Below, piece after piece: positions 18,025 to 26,130 of a stretch of 64,000 nt of DNA; the stretch's first letter is position 1, and each line of letters begins with the position of its first letter. Source of the DNA: Acidimicrobiia bacterium UBA5794 (GTDB taxonomy: Bacteria; Actinomycetota; Acidimicrobiia; Spongiisociales; UBA5794); the NCBI GenBank assembly GCA_002418265.1, contig DIDS01000032.1:4865-68864 (forward strand), in the 5' to 3' direction. The translations under genes were made by a program, and so were the position numbers. The notes beneath the pieces are model-generated. The model ran no database searches and was not told the DNA's origin. It saw nothing but the letters and a program-made list of their open reading frames with translations.

Positions 18025-18438
18025 ATGTACGCGGGAGATGTCACACCAGACAAGGCCTATGAAGCATTGGCAACCGATCCTGATGCGGTGTTGGTCGATG
18101 TCAGAACCCACCCCGAGCTTGTGTATGTGGGCATTCCAGATCTGAGCGGCATCGGCAAACGTGTGGTGGTGGTCGAATGGACGACCTATTCCCAAAGAGA
18201 GCAGAATGACACGTTCGTCAACCAGCTCGGAGAGGCCGGCGTTGATCCGTCAAACCCTGTCTACTTTATCTGTCGATCTGGATGGCGATCTCGCGGTGCA
18301 GCGATTGTCGCGACCGCAGCCGGATACACCAAGGCCTACAACGTCGGAACCGGTTTCGAAGGCTCCGTGGATGAACACGGGCATCGCGGTACAGCCAACG
18401 GATGGAAGGCAGCCGGTCTCCCTTGGCGCCAGGGATAG
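18025..18438 (+). CDS. Rhodanese-domain protein
   Basis: 137 residues, a single rhodanese domain. The active-site loop CRSGWRS has Cys83, and the N-terminal segment AVLVDVRTHPEL is the usual first motif. It resembles small sulfurtransferases that hand sulfur to acceptor thiols or cyanide. I start at the ATG at 18025, where domain similarity begins; an upstream extension to 17854 would overlap the divergent DUF389 gene. Confidence 0.88.
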   Translation: MYAGDVTPDKAYEALATDPDAVLVDVRTHPELVYVGIPDLSGIGKRVVVVEWTTYSQREQNDTFVNQLGEAGVDPSNPVYFICRSGWRSRGAAIVATAAGYTKAYNVGTGFEGSVDEHGHRGTANGWKAAGLPWRQG

Positions 18439-18507
18439 CTCACTTCGCTCGCGGCTTACAGCAGATGGCTTTCAGCTCACAGCGTCTGACTTCTGACTTC
18501 TACGACA
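18437..18507. repeat. Heptamer repeats after rhodanese stop
   Basis: AGCTCAC and CTGACTT units follow the rhodanese stop codon and run into the end of the convergent fhs gene. This is the last clear heptamer site I found; none was seen from here to 57 kb. Confidence 0.7.
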
Positions 18508-20269
18508 GACCGACAACATTTCCCTTCTCGTCGATATCGATCTTCATGAAGGCTGGCTTGGTACCCAGCCCCGGCATCGTCCTCATCGTGCCGACGATCG
18601 GATAGATGAAACCCGCACCCACCGAGGCCCGCACCTCGCGAACAGGCATGACGTAACCACTCGGCGCCCCCTTCATGTTCGGATCGTGGCTCATGCTGAG
18701 GTGGGTCTTCGCCATACAGATGGGCAAATATCCGAATCCGTTCTTCTCGTAGCTGGCGATCTGCTCGGCGGCCATCGGACTGAGTTCAATGCTCGATGCG
18801 CCGTACATCTCGGTGGCGATGGTGTTGATCTTTGCCTCAATGCTCTGATTGAGCGGGTACAGGTATTTGAAGCTGGATTCCTCTTCACAAGCTTCGACGA
18901 CTGCTTCAGCCAGATCGGCACAGCCGGGTCCACCGCCAGCCCACGGATCGGCGACCACGGCGGCGAACGCCCCGTTCTCCATTGCCATCCGCTTTACGAG
19001 TTCGATTTCAGCCGACGTGTCGGTTGCGAACGTATTGACTGCCACCACCACCGGCATCCCAAACTTCCTCGCGTTGGTGATATGGGCGATCAGATTGTCC
19101 ATTCCTGCTTGGAGCAGGGAGAGATTCTCTTCGGTGTAGGTCTTGTCCAGAGCCTTCCCTGGGACAACCTTCGGCCCTCCTCCATGAGTCTTGAGGGCAC
19201 GAATTGTGGCTACAAGGACCACGCAATCAGGGGTCAGACCTGAAACCCGGCACTTGATATCCATGAACTTCTCCATGCCCATATCAGCGCCGAATCCAGA
19301 TTCAGTGACCACGTACTCTCCGAGGCGTAGCGCAACCCGGTCGGCAAGGATCGATGAGTTGCCGTGGGCGATGTTCCCAAAAGGACCAGCGTGAACAAAA
19401 GCCGGTTGACCCTCCAGGGTTTGCATGAGATTGGGATGCAGGGTGTCCTTCATCAGCACCGTGACTGCACCGGCAACACCGAGATCTTCCAATGTGATCG
19501 GTGTGCCGGAACGACTCGGTCCGATGACAATTCGGCTGCAGCGTTCGCGCAGGTTCCGTAAGGCCGATGCATAGCTGTCTCCATCCACCAAGGCGAGGAT
19601 GGCCATGAGTTCGCTGGCGACGGCGATGTCGAAGCCAGCTTCGCGGGGTCGGCCATCACTCTTGCCGCCGAGGCCGACGATGATGTTGCGGAGTGCACGG
19701 TCGTTGACATCAACGATCCGGTTCCATGTCTGCCCATAGAGGTCGATGTCGAGGCGCTTGAGTTCGAGCTCAGCGAGTCTCTTGTCGGACAACGCTCGCT
19801 CGTGGTAGCGGCGAGCGTCGATGGCTGCAGAGACAAGATTGTGTGCGACGGAGATTGCGTGGATGTCGCCGGTCAGATGGAGGTTGAAATCTTCCATCGG
19901 GATGATCTGGCTGAAGCCCCCACCAGCGGCACCACCCTTGATCCCGAATGTGGGTCCCATGCTGGGTTGCCGGATGGCAGCAATCGCCGTCTTTCCGATG
20001 ACACCGAGTCCTTGCACGAGACCCACCGCCGTGGTCGTCTTGCCCTCACCAAGCGGGGTTGGAGTTATGGCGGACACGACGACATACTTGCCGAGCGGCT
20101 GGTTTGCCACCTTTGGCAGAATGTCGAGATTCACCTTTGCCTTGGTGGACCCATAGGGGATCAAGTCATCGGATTCGATACCGACACTATTGGCTATCTC
20201 GGCAATCGGCCGAATCGTTGCCGATTGTGCAATCTCGATATCGGACGGAACTGTGACTTTTTCTGGCAT
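18500..20269 (-). CDS. fhs: Formate--tetrahydrofolate ligase
   Basis: 589 residues against about 557 usual. Reversibly joins formate and H4folate with ATP. The P-loop TPLGEGKTTT lies near residue 72, followed by family segments RQPSMGPTFGIKGGAAGGG and LTGDIHAISVAHNL, and the C-terminal SVGAGFIYPIVGTMRTMPGL. AAGGAGACCCC precedes the ATG at 20269. The gene follows the NUDIX gene by 45 bp, behind a TATTGAT-N3-ATCAATA operator. In this setting it probably runs toward formate plus ATP, completing oxidation of methyl groups delivered by the corrinoid pathway; that direction is my inference. Confidence 0.96.
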   Translation of the reverse strand: MPEKVTVPSDIEIAQSATIRPIAEIANSVGIESDDLIPYGSTKAKVNLDILPKVANQPLGKYVVVSAITPTPLGEGKTTTAVGLVQGLGVIGKTAIAAIRQPSMGPTFGIKGGAAGGGFSQIIPMEDFNLHLTGDIHAISVAHNLVSAAIDARRYHERALSDKRLAELELKRLDIDLYGQTWNRIVDVNDRALRNIIVGLGGKSDGRPREAGFDIAVASELMAILALVDGDSYASALRNLRERCSRIVIGPSRSGTPITLEDLGVAGAVTVLMKDTLHPNLMQTLEGQPAFVHAGPFGNIAHGNSSILADRVALRLGEYVVTESGFGADMGMEKFMDIKCRVSGLTPDCVVLVATIRALKTHGGGPKVVPGKALDKTYTEENLSLLQAGMDNLIAHITNARKFGMPVVVAVNTFATDTSAEIELVKRMAMENGAFAAVVADPWAGGGPGCADLAEAVVEACEEESSFKYLYPLNQSIEAKINTIATEMYGASSIELSPMAAEQIASYEKNGFGYLPICMAKTHLSMSHDPNMKGAPSGYVMPVREVRASVGAGFIYPIVGTMRTMPGLGTKPAFMKIDIDEKGNVVGLS

Positions 20270-20280
20270 GGGGTCTCCTT

Positions 20281-20322
20281 GATGGACGATAGTTGGCGAG
20301 TAGATGGACGATAGCTAGTGAG
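20281..20322. repeat. Two direct copies of a 22-bp sequence
   Basis: GATGGACGATAG recurs at 20281 and 20303 within two similar 20-22 bp units between fhs and the NUDIX gene, overlapping the NUDIX stop codon. Significance unknown. Confidence 0.6.
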
Positions 20323-20800
20323 TGCTGCGTTCGAGCGGGGCATGGCGGTCTGCGACGACATGGAGGGGAGGCGGGTCGATCACATCAAGGAGCTCATGCA
20401 TCGTTGGGGTGAGAGCAAGCATGCGCACATCGGAAAGCGGAACGAAGGCTGCGTCAGCAGCATCGCTACCGGGCACCAGACTGCCCCCGATTATGCTGCC
20501 CGCAAAGTCGATGAGGACGTTGTGGCCCGTCGCTGGCGTTCCCTCGCCAGTGATCGCCTGTCCAACCCAGACGACATCGCGTACTGCGACACGCAGCCCC
20601 GTCTCCTCCTTGACCTCGCGAGCCGCTGCGCTCCACAACGTCTCGCCCCACTTGACCTTTCCGCCGGGGATGGCCCAACTGCCTTTGAACGGATCCTTCG
20701 AGCGTTGCACGAGAAGCAGGCGGTTGTCATCGATGACGACAACACCTACCGCGGGAATGGGGTACGCCCCATTCTGCAAGCCGATACTTTTCTGGTTCAT
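20315..20800 (-). CDS. NUDIX hydrolase
   Basis: 161 residues from the ATG at 20800. The Nudix box is complete, G-X5-E-X7-REUXEEXG, ending GETLWSAAAREVKEETGL. It hydrolyses a nucleoside diphosphate linked to another moiety, such as an oxidised nucleotide, ADP-ribose or a folate precursor pyrophosphate. A perfect operator lies only 7 bp upstream, and the gene precedes fhs in the same unit, so its product probably serves the folate or nucleotide side of the catabolic region. The longer frame to 20854 would include the operator and is unlikely. Confidence 0.88.
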   Translation of the reverse strand: MNQKSIGLQNGAYPIPAVGVVVIDDNRLLLVQRSKDPFKGSWAIPGGKVKWGETLWSAAAREVKEETGLRVAVRDVVWVGQAITGEGTPATGHNVLIDFAGSIIGGSLVPGSDAADAAFVPLSDVRMLALTPTMHELLDVIDPPPLHVVADRHAPLERSTH

Positions 20801-20806
20801 AGATGA

Positions 20807-20823
20807 TATTGATCTTATCAATA
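20807..20823. promoter_or_regulatory. Operator site a: TATTGATCTTATCAATA
   Basis: Perfect 7-bp inverted half-sites with a 3-bp spacer, 7 bp upstream of the NUDIX start. With site b it occupies the divergent region between NUDIX-fhs and folD-DUF1638. Confidence 0.75.
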
Positions 20824-20948
20824 TCGGGGAGAATTGTCCATGTCGCAAGACCAACCAGTATGGCTCGCAAGTTCCGGTTCCGGTTTCTCGGAATGTTCTG
20901 ATCGGTTGACGACGGTCACTGTCTCGATTACGGATACCCCTAAGCTAT

Positions 20949-20965
20949 TATTGATTGCATCAATA
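20949..20965. promoter_or_regulatory. Operator site b: TATTGATTGCATCAATA
   Basis: Perfect palindrome, 37 bp upstream of the folD start. Same sequence class as site a. Confidence 0.75.
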
Positions 20966-21001
20966 TCACGTTGGGATGGTCTATGACGAATGGGAGCCAG
21001 A

Positions 21002-21874
21002 ATGACGGCTGAGATCCTCTCCGGTCGCGACGTTGCAAACGTCGTAAGAGAACAGGTTGCCTCCCGGGTGGCGTCGCTCAACCAACAGGGCAAGTCCGTC
21101 GGGCTGGCCACGGTTCTCGTCGGTGACGACCCGGCGTCAAAGATATACGTTCGCAACAAACATCGAGCGGCCGAGCAGGTCGGTATGTTGTCGTTTGACT
21201 ACACACTGCCGAGCGATACCACCCAAGACGCTGTGGAATCGTTGGTCGCTCAGCTGAATGCGGACGAAAGGATCGATGGGATGATCGTGCAACTTCCGCT
21301 GCCAGATCATCTTGACGGCAGCCGGGCCGTTCAGGCCATTGCACCGGCCAAAGATGCCGACGGACTCCACCCGTACAATCTTGGACTGCTCGTCCTCGAT
21401 GAACCGGGACCGCAACCGGCGACACCGAGTGGGATCATGCGGATTCTCGACCACTATGGCGTCAAGACGGCGGGCAAACGGGCTGTCGTCGTTGGTCGAT
21501 CATTTCTCGTCGGTCGCCCCATCGCCATGTTGCTCGCCAAGAAAGGTGTCGATGCAACGGTGACCCAGGCCCATTCCAGGACGCCTGAATTGGGTGCACT
21601 CCTCCACACTGCAGACATTCTGGTGGTGGCTGCGGGCCGGCCCGGCCTTGTCAACGCCAAAGACGTGAAGCCGGGAGCGATCGTCATCGACGTCGGCACG
21701 AACCGAACCGACGACGGATTGGTGGGTGACGTTGACTTTGCCGCCGTCGCAGAGGTGGCCGGCGCAATCACCCCCGTTCCGGGTGGCGTAGGCCCCATGA
21801 CCATCGCCTCCCTCCTCGAAAACACGGTTGCTGCCGCAGAGCGGTCGAGCAACCACCATCATCATGTCGGATAA
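21002..21874 (+). CDS. folD: Methylene-H4folate dehydrogenase / methenyl-H4folate cyclohydrolase
   Basis: 290 residues starting at the ATG at 21002 after GGGAG. Converts 5,10-methylene-H4folate to 10-formyl-H4folate. Catalytic-Lys region VGDDPASKIYVRNKHRA, substrate motif DGMIVQLPLP, and Rossmann segment VVVGRSFLVGRPIAMLL followed by VIDVGTNR are all intact. It lies behind operator b and is translationally coupled to the DUF1638 gene. In pathway terms it sits between the MTHFR at 51748 and the Fhs at 18500. Confidence 0.96.
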   Translation: MTAEILSGRDVANVVREQVASRVASLNQQGKSVGLATVLVGDDPASKIYVRNKHRAAEQVGMLSFDYTLPSDTTQDAVESLVAQLNADERIDGMIVQLPLPDHLDGSRAVQAIAPAKDADGLHPYNLGLLVLDEPGPQPATPSGIMRILDHYGVKTAGKRAVVVGRSFLVGRPIAMLLAKKGVDATVTQAHSRTPELGALLHTADILVVAAGRPGLVNAKDVKPGAIVIDVGTNRTDDGLVGDVDFAAVAEVAGAITPVPGGVGPMTIASLLENTVAAAERSSNHHHHVG

Positions 21875-22556
21875 CAAGTCTTCACCCCCGACGAAGACGA
21901 TACTTCTGAGCTGCGCCATGCTTGAGGCGTACTTGACGCCACTCCTTGACAGCAATACACCAGCCACCTTCTTCGACCTCGGGTTGCACGACAACCCCAG
22001 CCAGATGCGGCCAGCACTTCAGGAGCAATTGGACGCACTCACCGAGCCAACCACGGTCCTCATCGGGTACGGATTGTGCGGAAATGGGGTGGTTGGCCTT
22101 GAGGCCGGACCACATACGTTGATCCTGCCCAAAGCTCACGACTGCATCGGCATGGCTTACGGTTCCACCGAAGCCCACATGGGTGCACTCATGACCAATC
22201 CCGGCACCTACTACGTCACAAGGGGCTGGATCGGGACTGGGAACGATCCCCTCGAGCAGTACGAACGCTTTGTGGAGCAGTACGGCGAGAAACGAGCAGA
22301 CCGAGTTGTCGAAGCGTTCTACGGTCACTATGACAGGATCTGCCTCATGGCGTTTTCCGAGGAAGAACTTGTTGATGTCAGGCCGTTGGCCGCACCGGTG
22401 GTTCGTTGGTTCCAAGAGCGTTGGCAGCTCGAGTACGTGGAGGAGGTCGGAGATTCCGCCTTTATCGAGCGCCTCGTGATCGATCATCAGAAGCTCCCTG
22501 ATGATTTCGTCGTCGTCGATCCGGGAGGCACGGTTGCGATGGAGATGTTCCTCTAG
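21864..22556 (+). CDS. DUF1638 family protein
   Basis: 230 residues, starting at an ATG inside the folD 3' end (11-bp overlap). Recognisable DUF1638 features are the start ILLSCAMLEAYL, the segment TVLIGYGLCGNGVVGLEAGP and the Cys/His-containing PKAHDCIGMAYGSTEAH. The conserved Cys and His residues suggest a metal or cofactor site. From memory, this family recurs beside corrinoid methyltransferases; its biochemical role is not assigned. Coupling to folD and control by operator b tie it to the methyl-transfer system here. Confidence 0.75.
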   Translation: MSDNKSSPPTKTILLSCAMLEAYLTPLLDSNTPATFFDLGLHDNPSQMRPALQEQLDALTEPTTVLIGYGLCGNGVVGLEAGPHTLILPKAHDCIGMAYGSTEAHMGALMTNPGTYYVTRGWIGTGNDPLEQYERFVEQYGEKRADRVVEAFYGHYDRICLMAFSEEELVDVRPLAAPVVRWFQERWQLEYVEEVGDSAFIERLVIDHQKLPDDFVVVDPGGTVAMEMFL

Positions 22557-22617
22557 AGCCAACCATGGAAGAAGGATCGCCGAGACCTTTGTCAACAGCT
22601 CTTGTGAACCGCTCCTT

Positions 22618-23178
22618 CTAGAAGGACGGTGGAGAGCTGATGAACAGGAACTGTGCCGTGCCTTTTCCGATGTTTCGCCATCCGTGTGGGCGAGTCGACG
22701 GGTAGGTGTAGGCGTCTCCGACCTCGAGGTCAACCGCATCGTAGCCGTCCAGATCGACGGAGATCGATCCATCCAATACATAGACCGTCTCTTCACCGTC
22801 GTGGGAAAGATGGCTGCCCGATTCGGCGCCGTGTTCAACCGTGATCAGATTCGCCTCGATGTGATGGTGTGCTCGTTCGACGAGAAAGCGAGCTGTCGCT
22901 CCTTCCCCCAGTTGGTAGCAACGAGCCTCAGCCCCGCGAACCAAGCTCACCTCGTTCGTGGTGTCGGGTTGGAGCAGTACTTGGGCCGATGTTCCGAGTG
23001 CTGCAGCCACCTGATGCAACGCCATGAGACTCGGTGTTGCCTTGCCATTCTCCAACTGGCTGAGAAATGGCTGTGACAAGCCACACAAGTCCGCCAATTG
23101 CTGAAGGGTGAGACCCTGCGACTTGCGACGCTTTCGAAGCTTGCGGCCAAGGGTCACCGCCATCTCATCGCCATCCAC
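22618..23178 (-). CDS. XRE-family transcriptional regulator with cupin domain
   Basis: 186 residues. An XRE helix-turn-helix occupies about residues 10-65 (GLTLQQLADLCGLSQPFLSQ and LENGKATPS). A cupin domain at about 100-182 includes HLSHDGEETVYVLDGSI and TRPHGWRN. Such proteins bind DNA as dimers and sense a small ligand through the cupin barrel; family members often control amine, amino-acid or polyamine catabolism. It is the only transcription factor I found between 18.5 and 57 kb, so it is the best candidate to bind the shared TATTGAT-N3-ATCAATA palindrome. That assignment is inferred. Confidence 0.88.
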   Translation of the reverse strand: MDGDEMAVTLGRKLRKRRKSQGLTLQQLADLCGLSQPFLSQLENGKATPSLMALHQVAAALGTSAQVLLQPDTTNEVSLVRGAEARCYQLGEGATARFLVERAHHHIEANLITVEHGAESGSHLSHDGEETVYVLDGSISVDLDGYDAVDLEVGDAYTYPSTRPHGWRNIGKGTAQFLFISSPPSF

Positions 23179-23243
23179 CGGGGGAGAAATCGAAATAGAA
23201 ATAGTTGAACCGCTTCTCGCTTGATCAGAAATAAGTAGTCACA

Positions 23244-23257
23244 AGTATAACAATACT
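23244..23257. promoter_or_regulatory. Short inverted repeat upstream of the regulator
   Basis: AGTAT-AACA-ATACT lies 66 bp upstream of the XRE-cupin start, in the gap between it and the hydroxylase large subunit. It differs from the shared operator and may be a promoter or autoregulatory site. Confidence 0.3.
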
Positions 23258-23345
23258 CGTGTTGGCATCGCGACCTATCGGAGCCAACACGTCAATCAGC
23301 GTCGAGTTGGTTTTGTCGTCGTTGTCCGACTGTCCGGTTGAATCT

Positions 23346-25658
23346 CTACTTACCTGCTGCAATCGCAGTCGCCAATCGCTCCGGAGTGATCGGAATCTGG
23401 GTGATGTCAACGCCAGCGGCGTCTGCAACTGCATTCGCAATCGCAGGACCCGGACCGAGGATGGGATGTTCACCGATACCTTTGGCACCGAACGGACCCA
23501 ACGCATCAGGAATCTCGACCAGCGAGGTCTTTACCCGAGGCATGTCAAGGATTGTGGGAAGTCGGTAGTCAACGAAGTTCGGGTTCCGGATCCGTCCATC
23601 CTCGATCATCACCTCCTCCCAGAGGCTCCCACCGAGACCCTGGGCGATGCCGCCTTCGATCTGACCCACCACTGCCATGGGATTGATGGCCTTACCGACG
23701 TCGTGGGACGCGGTGTAGCCGAGAATCGTCACCTGACCGGTCTCTGGGTCGATTTCGACCTCAGCGATGTGGGTTCCGAATCCGAATGCCGGATAAATGC
23801 CCTCGGCGAATCCGCCGCCAAGAGGCTCGTCGTGGTGTCCGTAGGCCGACCATGAGCCAACGCCGATCAGCGGTCCTCCAAATCCGTAGATCGAAGTCTC
23901 TGCCACGGCCTGAAGCGTCATCCCGACCTCGGGATCCGAACGCTTGTAGGCGCGACCTCCAGACACGACGATCTCATTCCTCGCGCATCCGAGCGCTTGG
24001 GCCGCACACTCCGCGATCTTGGCACAGAGATCCTCACTCGCCAGGCGCACAGCGCTCCCGTTGTCGAAGACGGTTCGGCTCGCGATCGAGCCGAGATCAA
24101 ATGCGGTGTGGTCGGAATCGGGAGCTGCGATCGAAATCTGATTCATCGACACCCCGAGCACCTCTGCAGCGATCTGGGAAAGAACCGTGTGTGTTCCGGT
24201 TCCGATTTCAACGGCAGCCGTCGTGATCGAAACGGTTCCATCTTCGGAGAGATGCACATTCGCCGAAGACGACAGCAAGCCGACCGTTTTGACCACGTTG
24301 GCGATGCCGATGCCCCGATTTGGCCCGAGCTTGTTCTTTTTGTCCCAATAACCGGAGTTCTCCAGAGCTTGTTTCATTGTCTCTCGGATGTGCACACCAT
24401 GAAGTGTTGATCCAGAGATCAATGTGTCCCCCTCCGTCACCAGGTTCATCAAACGGAGCTCAGCCGGATCCATGTTCAGCTCCCTGGCCATGGCATCGAG
24501 ATGGGTTTCAAGCGCAAACAACGCCTGAATGGTGCCGTAGCCGCGCATACAGCCGTGATCGGGATTGTTGGTGTAGACCGCGCGGGCCCTCACCTTCCAG
24601 TGAGGAATCTGGTAGACACCCTCCGACGAACTCAGCGCGTGACCAGCCGTACCGATCACGTGATCGGAGAAGCCACCGGCGTCTGCGACGATATCGACAT
24701 CACCGCCGATCAGCTTGCCGTCGCGGGTGGCGCCGAGCTTCACCCGAATACTGAATGGAGCTCGACCGTTGGCCGCAATGAACTCTTCACTCCGCGTCAT
24801 CGCAAGCCGAACGGGCAGTCCTGTCTTTTGAGCCAGAAGCGCGGTCACCGGTTCCAGATTGGTCTTGAGCTTGCCTCCGAAACCTCCCCCACATTCAAGC
24901 TGGACGACTTTGACCTCGCCCATCGACATTTCCAGTGCCGCTGCCAGCTCCGCGTGACAGACACTCAGCTGCTGGGTCGACGTCCAAACCGTGAGACGGC
25001 CTCTCTGATCAAAACCCGCCACGCATGTGTGAGGTTCGATTGGCGCGTGATTGATGGCACCGGTTCGGTAGACACCCTCCAACACCACGTCTGCCTCCGC
25101 AAAGGCTTCTTCGACGTTGCCTCGCTCCAGCTGGGCTTCCATGCACACGTTCCCGTACCTGATGTAGGGAAAGACTGCTGCATAGTCAGCAAGATCAGGG
25201 TGCAACTGGGGAGCGCTCTGTGCAAGCGCTGCATCGGTATCAAACACCGGTTCCAGATCCTCATAGGTGACCGAGATGAGGCTGACAGCCTGCTCGGCAA
25301 CCCTTTCGCTCACTGCAGCAACAGCCGCAACGCGATCGCCGACGTACTTGACCTCGTTCTTGGCAAGGATGGTCTTGTCCTTGAGGTAGATGCCGTAGCG
25401 GGTATCGGGTGTGTCCTCACCGGTGATCACAGCTTTGACACCGGGGAGAGCGAGAGCCTTGCTGACATCGATGTCGACGATGCGTGCATAGGGCCGATCG
25501 CTGAAGAGGACCTTGGCGTGCAGCATGTTCGTCAGGTAGAAGTCGGTGCTGTACTTGGAGGCCCCAGTGACCTTGGCAATGCTGTCGATTCTGGTCTCCG
25601 ACTTGCCGACGATCTTGTACTCGGGTTTTGAAATCTGTTTTTGTCTTGAGGTGGTCAT
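23346..25658 (-). CDS. Molybdenum hydroxylase large subunit (xanthine dehydrogenase/aldehyde oxidase family)
   Basis: 770 residues. Binds the molybdopterin cofactor and oxidises N-heterocycles or aldehydes. The hydroxylase N-terminal domain (KVTGASKYSTDF) is followed by Mo-binding segments GGGFGGKLK and CMRGYGTIQALFALE, and the C-terminal KGIGEHPILGPGPAIANAV, whose Glu is the family's catalytic base position. The CO-dehydrogenase active-site loop (CSFR) is absent, so it is not a Cox enzyme. It is the last gene of a unit FAD subunit, Fe-S subunit, Mo subunit with ATGA overlap. In context a methylated or deaminated purine-like heterocycle is a plausible substrate, but this is inferred. Confidence 0.93.
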   Translation of the reverse strand: MTTSRQKQISKPEYKIVGKSETRIDSIAKVTGASKYSTDFYLTNMLHAKVLFSDRPYARIVDIDVSKALALPGVKAVITGEDTPDTRYGIYLKDKTILAKNEVKYVGDRVAAVAAVSERVAEQAVSLISVTYEDLEPVFDTDAALAQSAPQLHPDLADYAAVFPYIRYGNVCMEAQLERGNVEEAFAEADVVLEGVYRTGAINHAPIEPHTCVAGFDQRGRLTVWTSTQQLSVCHAELAAALEMSMGEVKVVQLECGGGFGGKLKTNLEPVTALLAQKTGLPVRLAMTRSEEFIAANGRAPFSIRVKLGATRDGKLIGGDVDIVADAGGFSDHVIGTAGHALSSSEGVYQIPHWKVRARAVYTNNPDHGCMRGYGTIQALFALETHLDAMARELNMDPAELRLMNLVTEGDTLISGSTLHGVHIRETMKQALENSGYWDKKNKLGPNRGIGIANVVKTVGLLSSSANVHLSEDGTVSITTAAVEIGTGTHTVLSQIAAEVLGVSMNQISIAAPDSDHTAFDLGSIASRTVFDNGSAVRLASEDLCAKIAECAAQALGCARNEIVVSGGRAYKRSDPEVGMTLQAVAETSIYGFGGPLIGVGSWSAYGHHDEPLGGGFAEGIYPAFGFGTHIAEVEIDPETGQVTILGYTASHDVGKAINPMAVVGQIEGGIAQGLGGSLWEEVMIEDGRIRNPNFVDYRLPTILDMPRVKTSLVEIPDALGPFGAKGIGEHPILGPGPAIANAVADAAGVDITQIPITPERLATAIAAGK

Positions 25659-26128
25659 TGTTCATCCTCTGCCATCATGAGGGCTGCCGTATTGACTGCG
25701 GAGATGATCGATCCGTATCCGGTGCACCGGCACAGATTGCCGGAGAGGCCGTCCCGGATCTGGTCTTCGGTCGGGTGAGCTTCTTCGGTCAGCAGCGCCG
25801 TTGACATCATGATCATGCCCGGGGTGCAGTAGCCACATTGTGCTGCACCGAAGTCGACGAAGCCTTGCTGGACTGGGTGTAGGCCCGACTCTCCGGCGAG
25901 TCCTTCAATCGTCACAATCTCTTTGTCTTGCGCCGTTGCGGTCAGGACAAGGCAGCTGGTTACGGGACGTCCATCGAGCAGCACGGTGCATGCCCCGCAG
26001 TCTCCCGTCGCGCATCCTTTTTTGGACCCCGTGAGTCCGAGGGTCTCCCGCAGCGTATCAATGAGCAATGCGTCGGGCTCGGCGACCAGATCTCGGATCT
26101 CTCCGTTGACGTTGAGGTTGATCTCCAT
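25655..26128 (-). CDS. Molybdenum hydroxylase 2Fe-2S subunit
   Basis: 157 residues with two [2Fe-2S] clusters. The plant-ferredoxin-type cluster is ligated by CATGDCGACTVLLDG and an earlier-later Cys partner; the helical-domain cluster is ligated by CGYCTPGM and CRCTGYGSI. Passes electrons from the Mo site to the FAD subunit. It overlaps the large subunit start by 4 bp and follows the FAD subunit by 2 bp. Confidence 0.95.
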   Translation of the reverse strand: MEINLNVNGEIRDLVAEPDALLIDTLRETLGLTGSKKGCATGDCGACTVLLDGRPVTSCLVLTATAQDKEIVTIEGLAGESGLHPVQQGFVDFGAAQCGYCTPGMIMMSTALLTEEAHPTEDQIRDGLSGNLCRCTGYGSIISAVNTAALMMAEDEQ

Positions 26129-26130
26129 GG

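Noticed and set aside
46..18507. Heptamer arrays considered as CRISPR or minisatellite-like CRISPR relics.
   Set aside because: The unit is only 7 bp with no spacers and no cas genes nearby.
22613..22626. Palindrome TCCTTCTAGAAGGA at the end of the XRE-cupin gene as a terminator.
   Set aside because: It has no loop and overlaps coding sequence and the stop codon, so support is too weak.
23346..25658. Large hydroxylase subunit as CO dehydrogenase (CoxL).
   Set aside because: The CoxL active-site CSFR loop is missing; the corresponding region reads CMRGYG.
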